Of a stretch of 23,927 bases of DNA, positions 9,170 to 15,846 are shown in pieces. Under the pieces are notes generated by a model. That model did not search any database. It saw only the letters and a program-made list of their open reading frames with translations, and was not told the DNA's origin. How positions within the stretch are numbered: the stretch's first letter is position 1; every line of letters starts with the position of its first letter. The stretch is from positions 1 to 23,927 of the forward strand of contig JACNHM010000332.1 of assembly GCA_014383605.1 (NCBI GenBank), read 5' to 3'. The position numbers were made by a program, and so were the translations under genes. This DNA comes from Chloroflexota bacterium. Its GTDB lineage: Bacteria; Chloroflexota; Anaerolineae; UBA3071.

Positions 9170-9344
9170 AACCGGCCTGGTGCTTTCGTCGGCGCCTGGC
9201 AGCCCCTCAAGACAGATCTCCCCTGGTCCCTTACACCCTTTTTACAATTCCATGACACCGGCATGATGATGATATGTGAAGATACAGGTGACTTTCGGCA
9301 ACGCTGCAACGCCGCAAGGAAATACTCAACGGAGGTTAGACAAG

Positions 9345-9905
9345 ATGTCGAAGAGAAGCAAACTGTTCCTGGGGCTGACCGTGTTGGCCCTGCTGGCCGC
9401 TTTCCCGCTAAACGTGGCTTTTGCGCAGGAGGAAGAGCCGCCGCCGGAAGAGCACATCCTCACGGCCAATGGCTACGGCCTGGCGATCTTCGGCGGCTGG
9501 GGCAGCGCGGACATCCACGCCCACGGCGCCAGCGTCATCTGGATCAAAGGCGCTGCTACGCTGGAGATCACCGGCGATGGCCAGCGCGAGGATCTGGACG
9601 ATGGGGACGTCAAGCTCACCGACTGGGAAGGGGAGATCCGCGTGGAGGGCGAGCGGTTCGGCGTGAACATGGTGGGCGGCAAGCTCGACTTCACGGCCAC
9701 GGGCAAGGGACGCGCCTTCCTGCAGGGCTACGGCACCTTCCAAGTGGATGACCACGAAGGACGCTGGAGCTTCCGCGGTGTGAATATTCCCCCCCGTCCA
9801 CCACAGCCCCTGCCCCGTGAACGCCTGAGGGGGCGGCCGGAGCAACCCGGTCCTCGGCCAGAAGCCCCAGGCCCTGCGCCAGCCCCCGACACAGGGCCAC
9901 GGTAA
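9345..9905 (+). CDS. Secreted glycine-patterned beta-rich protein with proline-rich tail
   Basis: The 186-residue protein starts at ATG 9345, with GGAGG at 9331-9335. Residues 1-27 form a classical signal peptide (MSKRSK, then a hydrophobic core, ending AFA before QEE). The mature protein runs from an acidic stretch (QEEEPPPEEH) into a domain of about 100 residues with regularly alternating Gly and hydrophobic positions (GYGLAIFGGWGSADIHAHG, GRAFLQGYGTFQV), suggesting a beta-helix or beta-sandwich. The last 45 residues are Pro/Arg/Gly-rich and probably disordered. There is no catalytic signature. A TACAAT at 9243-9248 lacks a recognisable -35. The function is unknown; an extracellular location is well supported. 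Confidence 0.82.
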   Translation: MSKRSKLFLGLTVLALLAAFPLNVAFAQEEEPPPEEHILTANGYGLAIFGGWGSADIHAHGASVIWIKGAATLEITGDGQREDLDDGDVKLTDWEGEIRVEGERFGVNMVGGKLDFTATGKGRAFLQGYGTFQVDDHEGRWSFRGVNIPPRPPQPLPRERLRGRPEQPGPRPEAPGPAPAPDTGPR

Positions 9906-9931
9906 GCCGTTCCGGTGTAAGCTGATCGAGC

Positions 9932-9961
9932 CCAGAGGCCCGCCGCCGGGCGGGCCTCTGG
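9932..9961. terminator. Hairpin between the convergent secreted-protein and tsaD genes
   Basis: The 13-bp perfect stem CCAGAGGCCCGCC (9932-9944) / GGCGGGCCTCTGG (9949-9961) has a 4-base loop. It lies between two convergent stop codons. No U-tract is present. Confidence 0.7.
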
Positions 9962-9971
9962 CGGTAGGCAA

Positions 9972-11009
9972 CTACACCAACCGCAGATTGGCCACCACGT
10001 CCAGGTCCCAACCGGCCCGCTCTCCGGCCAGGAAACGGCAGTGCCCGGCGGCCGCGATCATGGCCGCGTTGTCCGTGCAGAGGAACAGGGGCGGCACCCG
10101 CACGGGCACCGGCAGCCGTTCCCGCATCGCCTGCCGCAAGCGGCCATTGGCCGCCACCCCGCCACAGACGCACACGCGCGCCACGCCGAAAGCTTCTGCG
10201 GCGCGGCGCGTCTTCTCCACCAGCACGTCCACCACCGCCTCCTGGAAGCTGGCCGCCAGATCGCCGACGGGCAGCGCTGCCTCATCCAGTTCCCGCACCA
10301 CCCGCAGCACCGCCGTCTTCAGTCCGCTGAAGCTGAAGTTGTAGACGTGCTCCGGCGGCTGCATCAACCCGCGGGGGAAATCGAAGGCCGACGGTGCACC
10401 GCCGGCAGCGGCAGCCTGGATGGCTGGGCCGCCGGGATAGGACAACCCCAGCAGCCGCGCCACCTTGTCGAAGGCCTCTCCCGCAGCGTCATCCAGCGTG
10501 GCCCCCAAGCGCTCGTACCGACCGTGTCCCTGCATCAGCAGCAGCTCCGTGTGCCCGCCGGAGACGACCAGCAGCAGTAGCGGGAAGGCCTGGCCGGCGG
10601 CGTCCAGCGCCGGCAGACTGACGGCCTCCTCCCCCTCCACCTCCAGCCAGTTGGAGTAGACGTGCCCCTCCAGGTGATTGATGCCCACGAGCGGCAGCCC
10701 ACGCGCCCAGGCCAGTCCCTTGGCCGCGTTAACCCCCACCAACAGCGAGCCCGCCAGCCCCGGCCCGTAGGTCACCGCCACCGCGTCCAGCGCTTCCCAG
10801 TCCACCCCCGCCACTTCCAGCGCCTGCCGGATCACAGGAGTGATCGTGACCACGTGCTGGCGGGAGGCCACCTCCGGGTAGACGCCGCCGTAGGGCCGGT
10901 GCAACTCCACCTGCGAGGCCACGACGTTGGAGAGGATGCGCCGACCATCGGCCACCACCCCCGCCGCCGTCTCATCACACGACGTCTCAATGCCCAGGAT
11001 GTACGTCAT
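9972..11009 (-). CDS. tsaD: tRNA N6-adenosine threonylcarbamoyltransferase TsaD
   Basis: 345 residues, full length for the Kae1/TsaD/YgjD family. It transfers the threonylcarbamoyl group from TC-AMP to A37 of ANN-decoding tRNAs, working with TsaB and TsaE in the cytoplasm. Family signatures visible are ILGIETSCDETAAGVV at the N-terminus, the metal-binding NHLEGH (His112 and His116), SGGHTELLL near 150, and TDNAAMIA with Asp313, the third metal ligand. The gene lies 24 bases downstream of rnhA on the same strand and is probably co-transcribed. The closest ribosome-site-like AGGAG is about 16 bases before the ATG, so initiation may be weak or coupled. Confidence 0.97.
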   Translation of the reverse strand: MTYILGIETSCDETAAGVVADGRRILSNVVASQVELHRPYGGVYPEVASRQHVVTITPVIRQALEVAGVDWEALDAVAVTYGPGLAGSLLVGVNAAKGLAWARGLPLVGINHLEGHVYSNWLEVEGEEAVSLPALDAAGQAFPLLLLVVSGGHTELLLMQGHGRYERLGATLDDAAGEAFDKVARLLGLSYPGGPAIQAAAAGGAPSAFDFPRGLMQPPEHVYNFSFSGLKTAVLRVVRELDEAALPVGDLAASFQEAVVDVLVEKTRRAAEAFGVARVCVCGGVAANGRLRQAMRERLPVPVRVPPLFLCTDNAAMIAAAGHCRFLAGERAGWDLDVVANLRLV

Positions 11010-11033
11010 CGCTGTATCACACCATCTCCTGCG

Positions 11034-11573
11034 TCACGTCCCAGTCCCCGACCCGGGATCCAGCGGCAGGCCAAGCTGCTCGTCGAGCGGTTCGTGGTCG
11101 GGCGACGCTCGACGGCCAATCTCATCCAGGGCCGCTTGCGCCAAACGATCGGCGCGCACGTTGCCCGGATCGCCAGCGTGTCCCTTCACCCAGTGCCAAT
11201 GCACGTCGTGCGGCTCCTGGGCTGCCAGCAGTGCCTGCCAGAGGTCGCGGTTCTTAACCCGCTTCCGGCCCGCCGTGCGCCAGCCGTTTTGCTGCCAGCG
11301 GGGCAGCCATGCGGTGATCCCCAGCCGCAGGTATTCGGAATCGGTGTGCAGGTGCACGACGCAAGGCTGTTCCAGCGCCTGCAAGGCCTCGATGGCGGCG
11401 CGCATCTCCATGCGGTTGTTGGTGGTGTCCGAGGCGCCGCCGCGCAGCGCCCTCTCGCGCGCGCCAAAGCGGAGGATGGCTGCCCAGCCCCCCGGCCCCG
11501 GATTGCCCTCACACGCGCCGTCGGTGTGAATCACGACGAGTGGCTTGTTTGATGATGTGCGGTCTGTCTTCAT
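11034..11573 (-). CDS. rnhA: Ribonuclease HI
   Basis: 179 residues from ATG 11573; an in-frame GTG at 11588 would add five residues. Ribonuclease HI cleaves the RNA strand of RNA-DNA hybrids. All catalytic carboxylates are present: Asp18 ([15 protein letters not shown]), Glu56 (NRMEMRAA), Asp78 (HTDSEY) and Asp142 (NVRADRLA), together with His132 in GHAGDPGN. The C-terminal 30 residues after the core are a Pro/Glu/Gly-rich tail. Transcription probably starts at the near-consensus promoter at 11598-11626, continuing into tsaD. Confidence 0.95.
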   Translation of the reverse strand: MKTDRTSSNKPLVVIHTDGACEGNPGPGGWAAILRFGARERALRGGASDTTNNRMEMRAAIEALQALEQPCVVHLHTDSEYLRLGITAWLPRWQQNGWRTAGRKRVKNRDLWQALLAAQEPHDVHWHWVKGHAGDPGNVRADRLAQAALDEIGRRASPDHEPLDEQLGLPLDPGSGTGT

Positions 11574-11597
11574 GCGTTCAGTTCTCACTCGGACGTG

Positions 11598-11626
11598 ATT
11601 GTATCACCCCTTAGGGGAGAAGTCAA
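11598..11626 (-). promoter_or_regulatory. Promoter of rnhA-tsaD with palindromic spacer
   Basis: On the minus strand: TTGACT (11626-11621), a 17-base spacer and TACAAT (11603-11598). The spacer contains the 11-base palindrome CCCCTTAGGGG (11607-11617), which could be a repressor site or chance. Confidence 0.8.
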
Positions 11627-11645
11627 GACAGTCGCACGGGTCGCT

Positions 11646-11674
11646 TTGACAGAATCAGCCAGTTGTGTTACAAT
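11646..11674 (+). promoter_or_regulatory. Promoter of the DUF3368/UPF0175 toxin-antitoxin pair
   Basis: Perfect TTGACA (11646-11651), a 17-base spacer and TACAAT (11669-11674). A small inverted repeat TTGT-GTT-ACAA (11663-11673) overlaps the -10 and could be an autoregulatory operator. It is divergent from the rnhA promoter, with the -35 boxes 19 bases apart. Confidence 0.85.
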
Positions 11675-11710
11675 GTAGTTAAATGATGCTGTTTGCACAC
11701 AGGAGATGTG

Positions 11711-12250
11711 ATGGGAAGGACAGTTGTCAGCGATGCATCTCCGCTGATCTACCTGGCCAAGATGAACCAGCTGCCGCTTCTCGCCCAGGTCGTGGGGGCG
11801 GTGGCCATTCCGCCGACGGTCTACCGGGAAGCAGTGGAAGCAGGCCAACGTCAGGGCCGGCCAGATGCTGATCGCATTGCCACAGCCATAAAAGAACAGA
11901 TCATCTTGCGGCTGGAGCTGACAGCCCAGGAAACCCGATGGGCTCATGAACTGAGCATAGATCCCAGCCTGGGGCGGGGTGAATGCGAAGTCATTGCCTG
12001 TGCGGTGCATCGGCGTCTCACGGTCCTCTTGCATGACAGAAGGGCACGAAGGGTCGCCGCCGCCCATGAGGTTCGCACTATGCAGGCTGTTGACGTGTTG
12101 TTCCTGGCCCTCCTACGCCGCCATACGTCACTTGCCGAATTCAAACACCTGCTGCGCGATCTGGCCGTGTTGACCGGCATGGATGCCGCAACGTTGCTGG
12201 AGCGAGAAGGACTGGCCGAGGAAATCGCTGACCAACTCAGAAAGAGGTGA
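11711..12250 (+). CDS. DUF3368-type PIN-domain toxin
   Basis: The 179-residue protein starts at ATG 11711, with AGGAG at 11701-11705. The N-terminus TVVSDASPLIYLAKM and the following IPPTVYREAVEAG match the DUF3368 branch of PIN nucleases. Acidic residues at the expected metal positions are Asp8, Glu40, Glu91/Glu93 (GRGECEVIACA) and Asp109 (LLHDRRAR). PIN toxins cleave RNA and are held inactive by a partner antitoxin; which RNA this one cuts cannot be read from the sequence. The gene is followed after 3 bases by a UPF0175-like antitoxin. The toxin-first order is the reverse of the commoner arrangement. Confidence 0.88.
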   Translation: MGRTVVSDASPLIYLAKMNQLPLLAQVVGAVAIPPTVYREAVEAGQRQGRPDADRIATAIKEQIILRLELTAQETRWAHELSIDPSLGRGECEVIACAVHRRLTVLLHDRRARRVAAAHEVRTMQAVDVLFLALLRRHTSLAEFKHLLRDLAVLTGMDAATLLEREGLAEEIADQLRKR

Positions 12251-12253
12251 AAG

Positions 12254-12586
12254 ATGGCTCAAACGACCCAACTCAGCCTCCGTATCTCCTCCGACCTGGC
12301 ACAGGAGATCGAGACAATCGCTGAACAAGAGGCATTACGCAAGACAGATGTTGTGCGCAAGTATCTGGTTGAGGGCGTCCGGCGTTGGAAACTGGAACGG
12401 GCCACGCATCGTTATCAACAGGGCCAAACCACCCTGGAGCGAGCGGCGGCCGACGCTGGCCTGCCTCTCTATGGGATGATGGATGAATTGCGACGCCGTG
12501 GCATCGCTCTGGATCAGACCACACCGACCGAAGCCCGAGAAGAGATCAGAGCCCTGATTGCCGATTTCATCTCTGCGCAGGGATAA
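12254..12586 (+). CDS. UPF0175-like antitoxin with N-terminal ribbon-helix-helix
   Basis: 110 residues starting MAQTTQLSLRISSDLAQEIE. Residues 5-45 resemble a ribbon-helix-helix DNA-binding fold (TQLSLRISSDL followed by two helices). Residues 46-90 (RWKLERATHRYQQGQTTLERAAADAGLP, then MMDELRRRGI) match the HTH-like UPF0175 module that usually partners DUF3368 PIN toxins. A GAGGTGA ribosome site overlaps the toxin stop, so translation is likely coupled. It probably neutralises the toxin and represses the promoter at 11646-11674; both are inferred from the family. Confidence 0.85.
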   Translation: MAQTTQLSLRISSDLAQEIETIAEQEALRKTDVVRKYLVEGVRRWKLERATHRYQQGQTTLERAAADAGLPLYGMMDELRRRGIALDQTTPTEAREEIRALIADFISAQG

Positions 12587-12602
12587 CAGCACAATGCTCC
12601 CT

Positions 12603-12636
12603 GTTGCCCAAAACCTGCCCTGCGACTACGGGCAAC
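12603..12636 (+). terminator. Weak inverted repeat after the toxin-antitoxin pair
   Basis: The 7-bp arms GTTGCCC (12603-12609) and GGGCAAC (12630-12636) are separated by 20 bases. They lie just after the antitoxin stop. There is no U-tract and the loop is long, so the call is tentative. Confidence 0.3.
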
Positions 12637-12678
12637 CACCCGCAAGCAATAGATGCACCTTCGTTACCTGCTTTCATC

Positions 12679-13878
12679 ATGCATAAATCACACACAGATC
12701 ACCCACCGCCAACGGCTCGGCACGCGACCGTAGCCAAGCTTCCGCCACCGATTCATGTGACCCAGGTCAGCCAGCTTCAGCAGTTGCTGCAGGAACTACG
12801 CCAACAGCCAGTGGTGGCTGTGGACACCGAATCGGACAGCCTCTTCGCCTACCGCTACAAGGTCTGCCTGATCCAGCTTTCCGTGCCCCAGGCCGACTAT
12901 CTGGTGGACCCCCTGGCGTTGTGCGACGCCACCCCGCTCGGCGCGCTCTTCGCCAACCCGACAGTGCAGAAAGTGTTCCACGCCGCCGAGAACGACATCA
13001 TCGCCCTCCAGAGGGACTATGGCTTCGTCTTCGCCAACATCTTCGACACGCTGTGGGCCGCCCGCATCCTGGGCTGGCCGAACCGCAACCTGGCCGCCAT
13101 CCTGGAGGCACGGTTTGGCGTCGGGATGAACAAGCGCATGCAGCGCGCCAACTGGGGGCGCCGGCCCCTCACGCCCGAGCAACTGGCCTACGCGCGGCTG
13201 GACAGCCACTACCTGCTGCCGCTGCGGGAGATTCAGATCGCCGAACTCACCGCCCGCGGGCGGATGGCGGAGGCCGCCGAGGCCTTCGCCCGCCTAACGG
13301 CCGTGGAATGGGAAGAGAAGCCTTTCGACCCCGACGGTTTCTGGCGGATGAATGGGGTGCGGGAGCTAGCGCCGCGGGCGCTGGCCGTGCTACGGGAGCT
13401 GTACCTCTGGCGGGAGGAGCGCGCCCAGCAGTTGGACCGCCCCCTCTTCAAAGTGGTGGGGGACAGGACGCTGCTGCAACTGGCCGAGGAGCAGCCGGCC
13501 GACCGCCAGGCGCTGCGGCAGGTTCCGGGGATGAGCGACTACCAGGTGAAGCGACATGGACAGGGCATCCTGGCCGCCATCGCTCGCGGGCAGCAGGCTT
13601 CCATTCCCCATCTGCCTGCCCCCCAGCGCAACAACAGCGCAAGGTACCTCGACGCCGTGGCGCAGGCCCGCTACGATGCCCTGCGGGCCTGGCGCAACGC
13701 CACCGCTGCCGAGCGGGGCGTGGATCCCGACGTGGTGCTGAGCAACGAGGAACTCAAGGCCATCGCCCTGCAAGCTCCGAAGACACTACAGCAACTGGCG
13801 AAGATCGAGGCCCTGGGGCCGTGGAAACGGGCAACCTATGGAAAAGAATTGCTGGGCGTGTTGGCCAGCAGTCTGTGA
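12679..13878 (+). CDS. rnd: Ribonuclease D family 3'-5' exonuclease with HRDC domains
   Basis: 399 residues from ATG 12679; a TTG at 12604 would add 25 low-confidence residues, and no clear ribosome site marks either. RNase D trims tRNA and other structured RNA 3' ends. The DEDDy exonuclease motifs are intact: Asp49 and Glu51 in VAVDTESDS, Asp106 in FHAAENDI, and Tyr171 with Asp175 in YARLDSHYLL. An HRDC domain follows at about 225-310 (LRELYLWREERAQQLDRPLFKVV). A second HRDC-like stretch at the C-terminus (about 325-395, LRAWRNATAAERGVDPDVVLSN) gives the two-HRDC layout of classical RNase D. Confidence 0.94.
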   Translation: MHKSHTDHPPPTARHATVAKLPPPIHVTQVSQLQQLLQELRQQPVVAVDTESDSLFAYRYKVCLIQLSVPQADYLVDPLALCDATPLGALFANPTVQKVFHAAENDIIALQRDYGFVFANIFDTLWAARILGWPNRNLAAILEARFGVGMNKRMQRANWGRRPLTPEQLAYARLDSHYLLPLREIQIAELTARGRMAEAAEAFARLTAVEWEEKPFDPDGFWRMNGVRELAPRALAVLRELYLWREERAQQLDRPLFKVVGDRTLLQLAEEQPADRQALRQVPGMSDYQVKRHGQGILAAIARGQQASIPHLPAPQRNNSARYLDAVAQARYDALRAWRNATAAERGVDPDVVLSNEELKAIALQAPKTLQQLAKIEALGPWKRATYGKELLGVLASSL

Positions 13879-13889
13879 AGAACATCCTA

Positions 13890-13974
13890 GTCGCGTGGTC
13901 GGTTAGCCTTGTTCCTCGCGCGGTCAGTCAGCCCTGTTGACCACCTGACCACGCGACCACCTTGACCACGCGAC
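13890..13974. repeat. Direct and inverted GACCACGCGAC repeats at the convergent junction
   Basis: GACCACGCGAC occurs at 13947-13957 and 13964-13974 (17-base period) and inverted as GTCGCGTGGTC at 13890-13900, so the region can fold into a long hairpin. It separates rnd from the convergent membrane protein gene and also encodes that protein's last residues (RWSRGQVVNRAD). It may act as a bidirectional terminator or be a REP-like element. Confidence 0.65.
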
Positions 13975-15846
13975 GGCCATCACCCCCAACAACAGCAGCG
14001 AGGCCGCGCTGATACCCTTGCCCAACTTGCGCAGCGGCGTATCCTCCAAGCGCAGCAACAGATACCCCTCCCCCTGCGGCAGCGGCACGACGATGCGCGC
14101 CAGCGGCCCGTCCTCGCGTTCTACCGGCAGTTCCTGCACGGGACGGCCGTTTTCCCCCTCCAACAACCAGGCTCGCCAGCCGGGGAACCAGAAGCGATTG
14201 AAGAGGATGCGCTGCTGATCATCGCCGGCGTGGAACCACACCTGCTCGTGGGCGCTGCCCAACTCCAGCGAGTGCACGGCCAGCGTTTCGTCCTGCGGCA
14301 CCTTGCTGTAGTCCACCTTGGTGGTCACCGGCCGCCCCTGCACGTAATCCTCGGCCATGGAAGACCAGTGCGGGCGGCGCTCCGGGTCCACCCAGGCGGT
14401 GACGCCGGTCATCTCGTCGCTGGTGCGCTGGAAGCGCATCAGCGCGGCGTAGGAGACGGGGCCCTGCTCCGGCGTCGGTTCGCGCACCTCGACCCGCAGG
14501 TAGGGGAAACTGCCAAGGATGAGTAAGGCGGCGAGCAAGAGTGTGGACAACTGGGGTTTCGAGTTTCGGGTTTCGGGTTTCGGGTTGTGGCTGACCACGG
14601 AGCCGGCGAGCACGGCCAGCGGCACGGTGACCAGCATCAGGTAGCGCCAGGGGAATTGGGCGTAGCCGATGAGCGGCAGGTGGCGCCAGGCCCAGGCGGA
14701 GACGGGCAGCGTGAGCAGGATGAGCACCACGGCCAAGGCCTGGAAGAAGCGTAGCTGGCGGCGCACGTCGGCCCGCCGCGCTCGCCGTGCTGCCAGCAGC
14801 GAGAGGACGGCCAGGGCCGCGGGCACGATGCCCAGTTGGTAGCTCAGCGCGCCTTCGGCGATGTCATCGGGCCCCGGCTGGCTGATGCCGAAGCCCCAGG
14901 CGGGGCTGAACAGTTGGTGCGGGTAGACGAAGTGAGCGAAAGGGTCGTAGTAGCCGCCGTACCACTGCTCCTGATTGACGGACTTGGCCTCCGTCAGCGC
15001 CGGCAGAGCGAAGGCAGCACTGAGCCCCAGGCCCAGCAGCAGCGCCAGGGCCACGGGCAGTCCGATGCGGATGACGTTGGCCAGCAGGGGCAAGAGCGAC
15101 TGGCGGGACAGCCCCCGCAGCGGTTGGTCATCGTTCAGTTCGGCCAGGATGAGCAGCAGCAGGTAAGCCGCCACCACGGGTGTGAAGATCAGCGTCACCA
15201 GGTTGCTGGTGACCATCAGCCCACCGTAGGCCAGCGCCAGTCCCACCACCGACCCCAGACGCGGCCGCCGCACCGTCGAACGGGCTCCCCAAAGGATCAG
15301 GGGCAGGAAAACCATGGCCACCGACTCGGCCAGCGCGGCCCGCACGTACAGGTTGACCAGGTGGTAGGGCACGTAGACGTAGGCCACGGCAGCCACCAGC
15401 CCGGCAGAGCGGCCCAGCCAACCGCGCACGAAGCCGTACATGGCCAGCGCCGAAGCGACGATGGACAGGGCAAAGACCACCTCCACCGTCGCCGTCCAGC
15501 CCAGGCCCAGGAAGTGATGGATCACCTCGCCGACGAATGAGGATAGCGGGCCGTAGATGATGAAAAAAGGATAACCGTAGCCGAAGGTGAAGTCGGGCGA
15601 CCAGCGGGGGAACCAGATACCGTCCTGCACCGCACGGTCATACTCGAACAGGAAGTAGACGTTATGTCGAGCATCGTGGGCGCCCCAGAAGTATCCCGGC
15701 GCCAGATACGGCCCAATGGCGAAGGCGCAGAGCAAGACCGCCAACGCCGCATACAGCGAAAACCACCGACGCCCTGCGGATTGCGGATTTGAGCTTTGAG
15801 TTTTGGATTTTGGATTTTGGATTTTGGATTTTGCCGTTGCGCTCAT
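13924..15846 (-). CDS. Polytopic membrane protein, PTPS_related (6-pyruvoyl-tetrahydropterin synthase-related) / GT-C-like
   Basis: 640 residues with about 12 hydrophobic segments. The ATG at 15846 overlaps the upstream gene's stop as ATGA and has GGAAAGAG just upstream. After a polar N-terminus made by a heptanucleotide repeat comes a first helix, then the extracytoplasmic HDARHNVYFLFEYDRAVQDG segment with acidic residues, as in membrane glycosyltransferases of the GT-C type. YVRAALAES and QFPWRY are shared with the PTPS_related family. The final 130 residues are a soluble beta-like region plus one last helix. A role in transferring sugar from a lipid carrier to the cell surface is plausible but unproven. 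It is similar in motifs to its upstream neighbour (tandem paralogues). Confidence 0.8.
   Translation of the reverse strand: MSATAKSKIQNPKSKTQSSNPQSAGRRWFSLYAALAVLLCAFAIGPYLAPGYFWGAHDARHNVYFLFEYDRAVQDGIWFPRWSPDFTFGYGYPFFIIYGPLSSFVGEVIHHFLGLGWTATVEVVFALSIVASALAMYGFVRGWLGRSAGLVAAVAYVYVPYHLVNLYVRAALAESVAMVFLPLILWGARSTVRRPRLGSVVGLALAYGGLMVTSNLVTLIFTPVVAAYLLLLILAELNDDQPLRGLSRQSLLPLLANVIRIGLPVALALLLGLGLSAAFALPALTEAKSVNQEQWYGGYYDPFAHFVYPHQLFSPAWGFGISQPGPDDIAEGALSYQLGIVPAALAVLSLLAARRARRADVRRQLRFFQALAVVLILLTLPVSAWAWRHLPLIGYAQFPWRYLMLVTVPLAVLAGSVVSHNPKPETRNSKPQLSTLLLAALLILGSFPYLRVEVREPTPEQGPVSYAALMRFQRTSDEMTGVTAWVDPERRPHWSSMAEDYVQGRPVTTKVDYSKVPQDETLAVHSLELGSAHEQVWFHAGDDQQRILFNRFWFPGWRAWLLEGENGRPVQELPVEREDGPLARIVVPLPQGEGYLLLRLEDTPLRKLGKGISAASLLLLGVMAVAWSRWSRGQVVNRAD
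14554..14588. repeat. Heptanucleotide array GGGTTTC within the membrane protein gene
   Basis: Four 7-base units (GGGTTTC, GAGTTTC, GGGTTTC, GGGTTTC) and a degenerate fifth (GGGTTGT). On the coding strand the unit is GAAACCC. It encodes the polar insert HNPKPETRNSKPQ between two transmembrane helices. Confidence 0.9.
15801..15833. repeat. Heptanucleotide array TTTTGGA near the start of the membrane protein gene
   Basis: Four perfect TTTTGGA units plus TTTTG. On the coding strand (TCCAAAA) they encode SKIQNPKSKTQ, beginning about five codons after the ATG. Degenerate units (GGATTTGAGCTTTGAG) lie to the left. Because 7 is not a multiple of 3, gain or loss of one unit would shift the frame. Confidence 0.93.

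Noticed and set aside
11585..12067. 160-residue minus-strand frame across the divergent promoters
   Set aside because: It would run through two near-consensus promoters and oppose the PIN toxin; no domain is seen.
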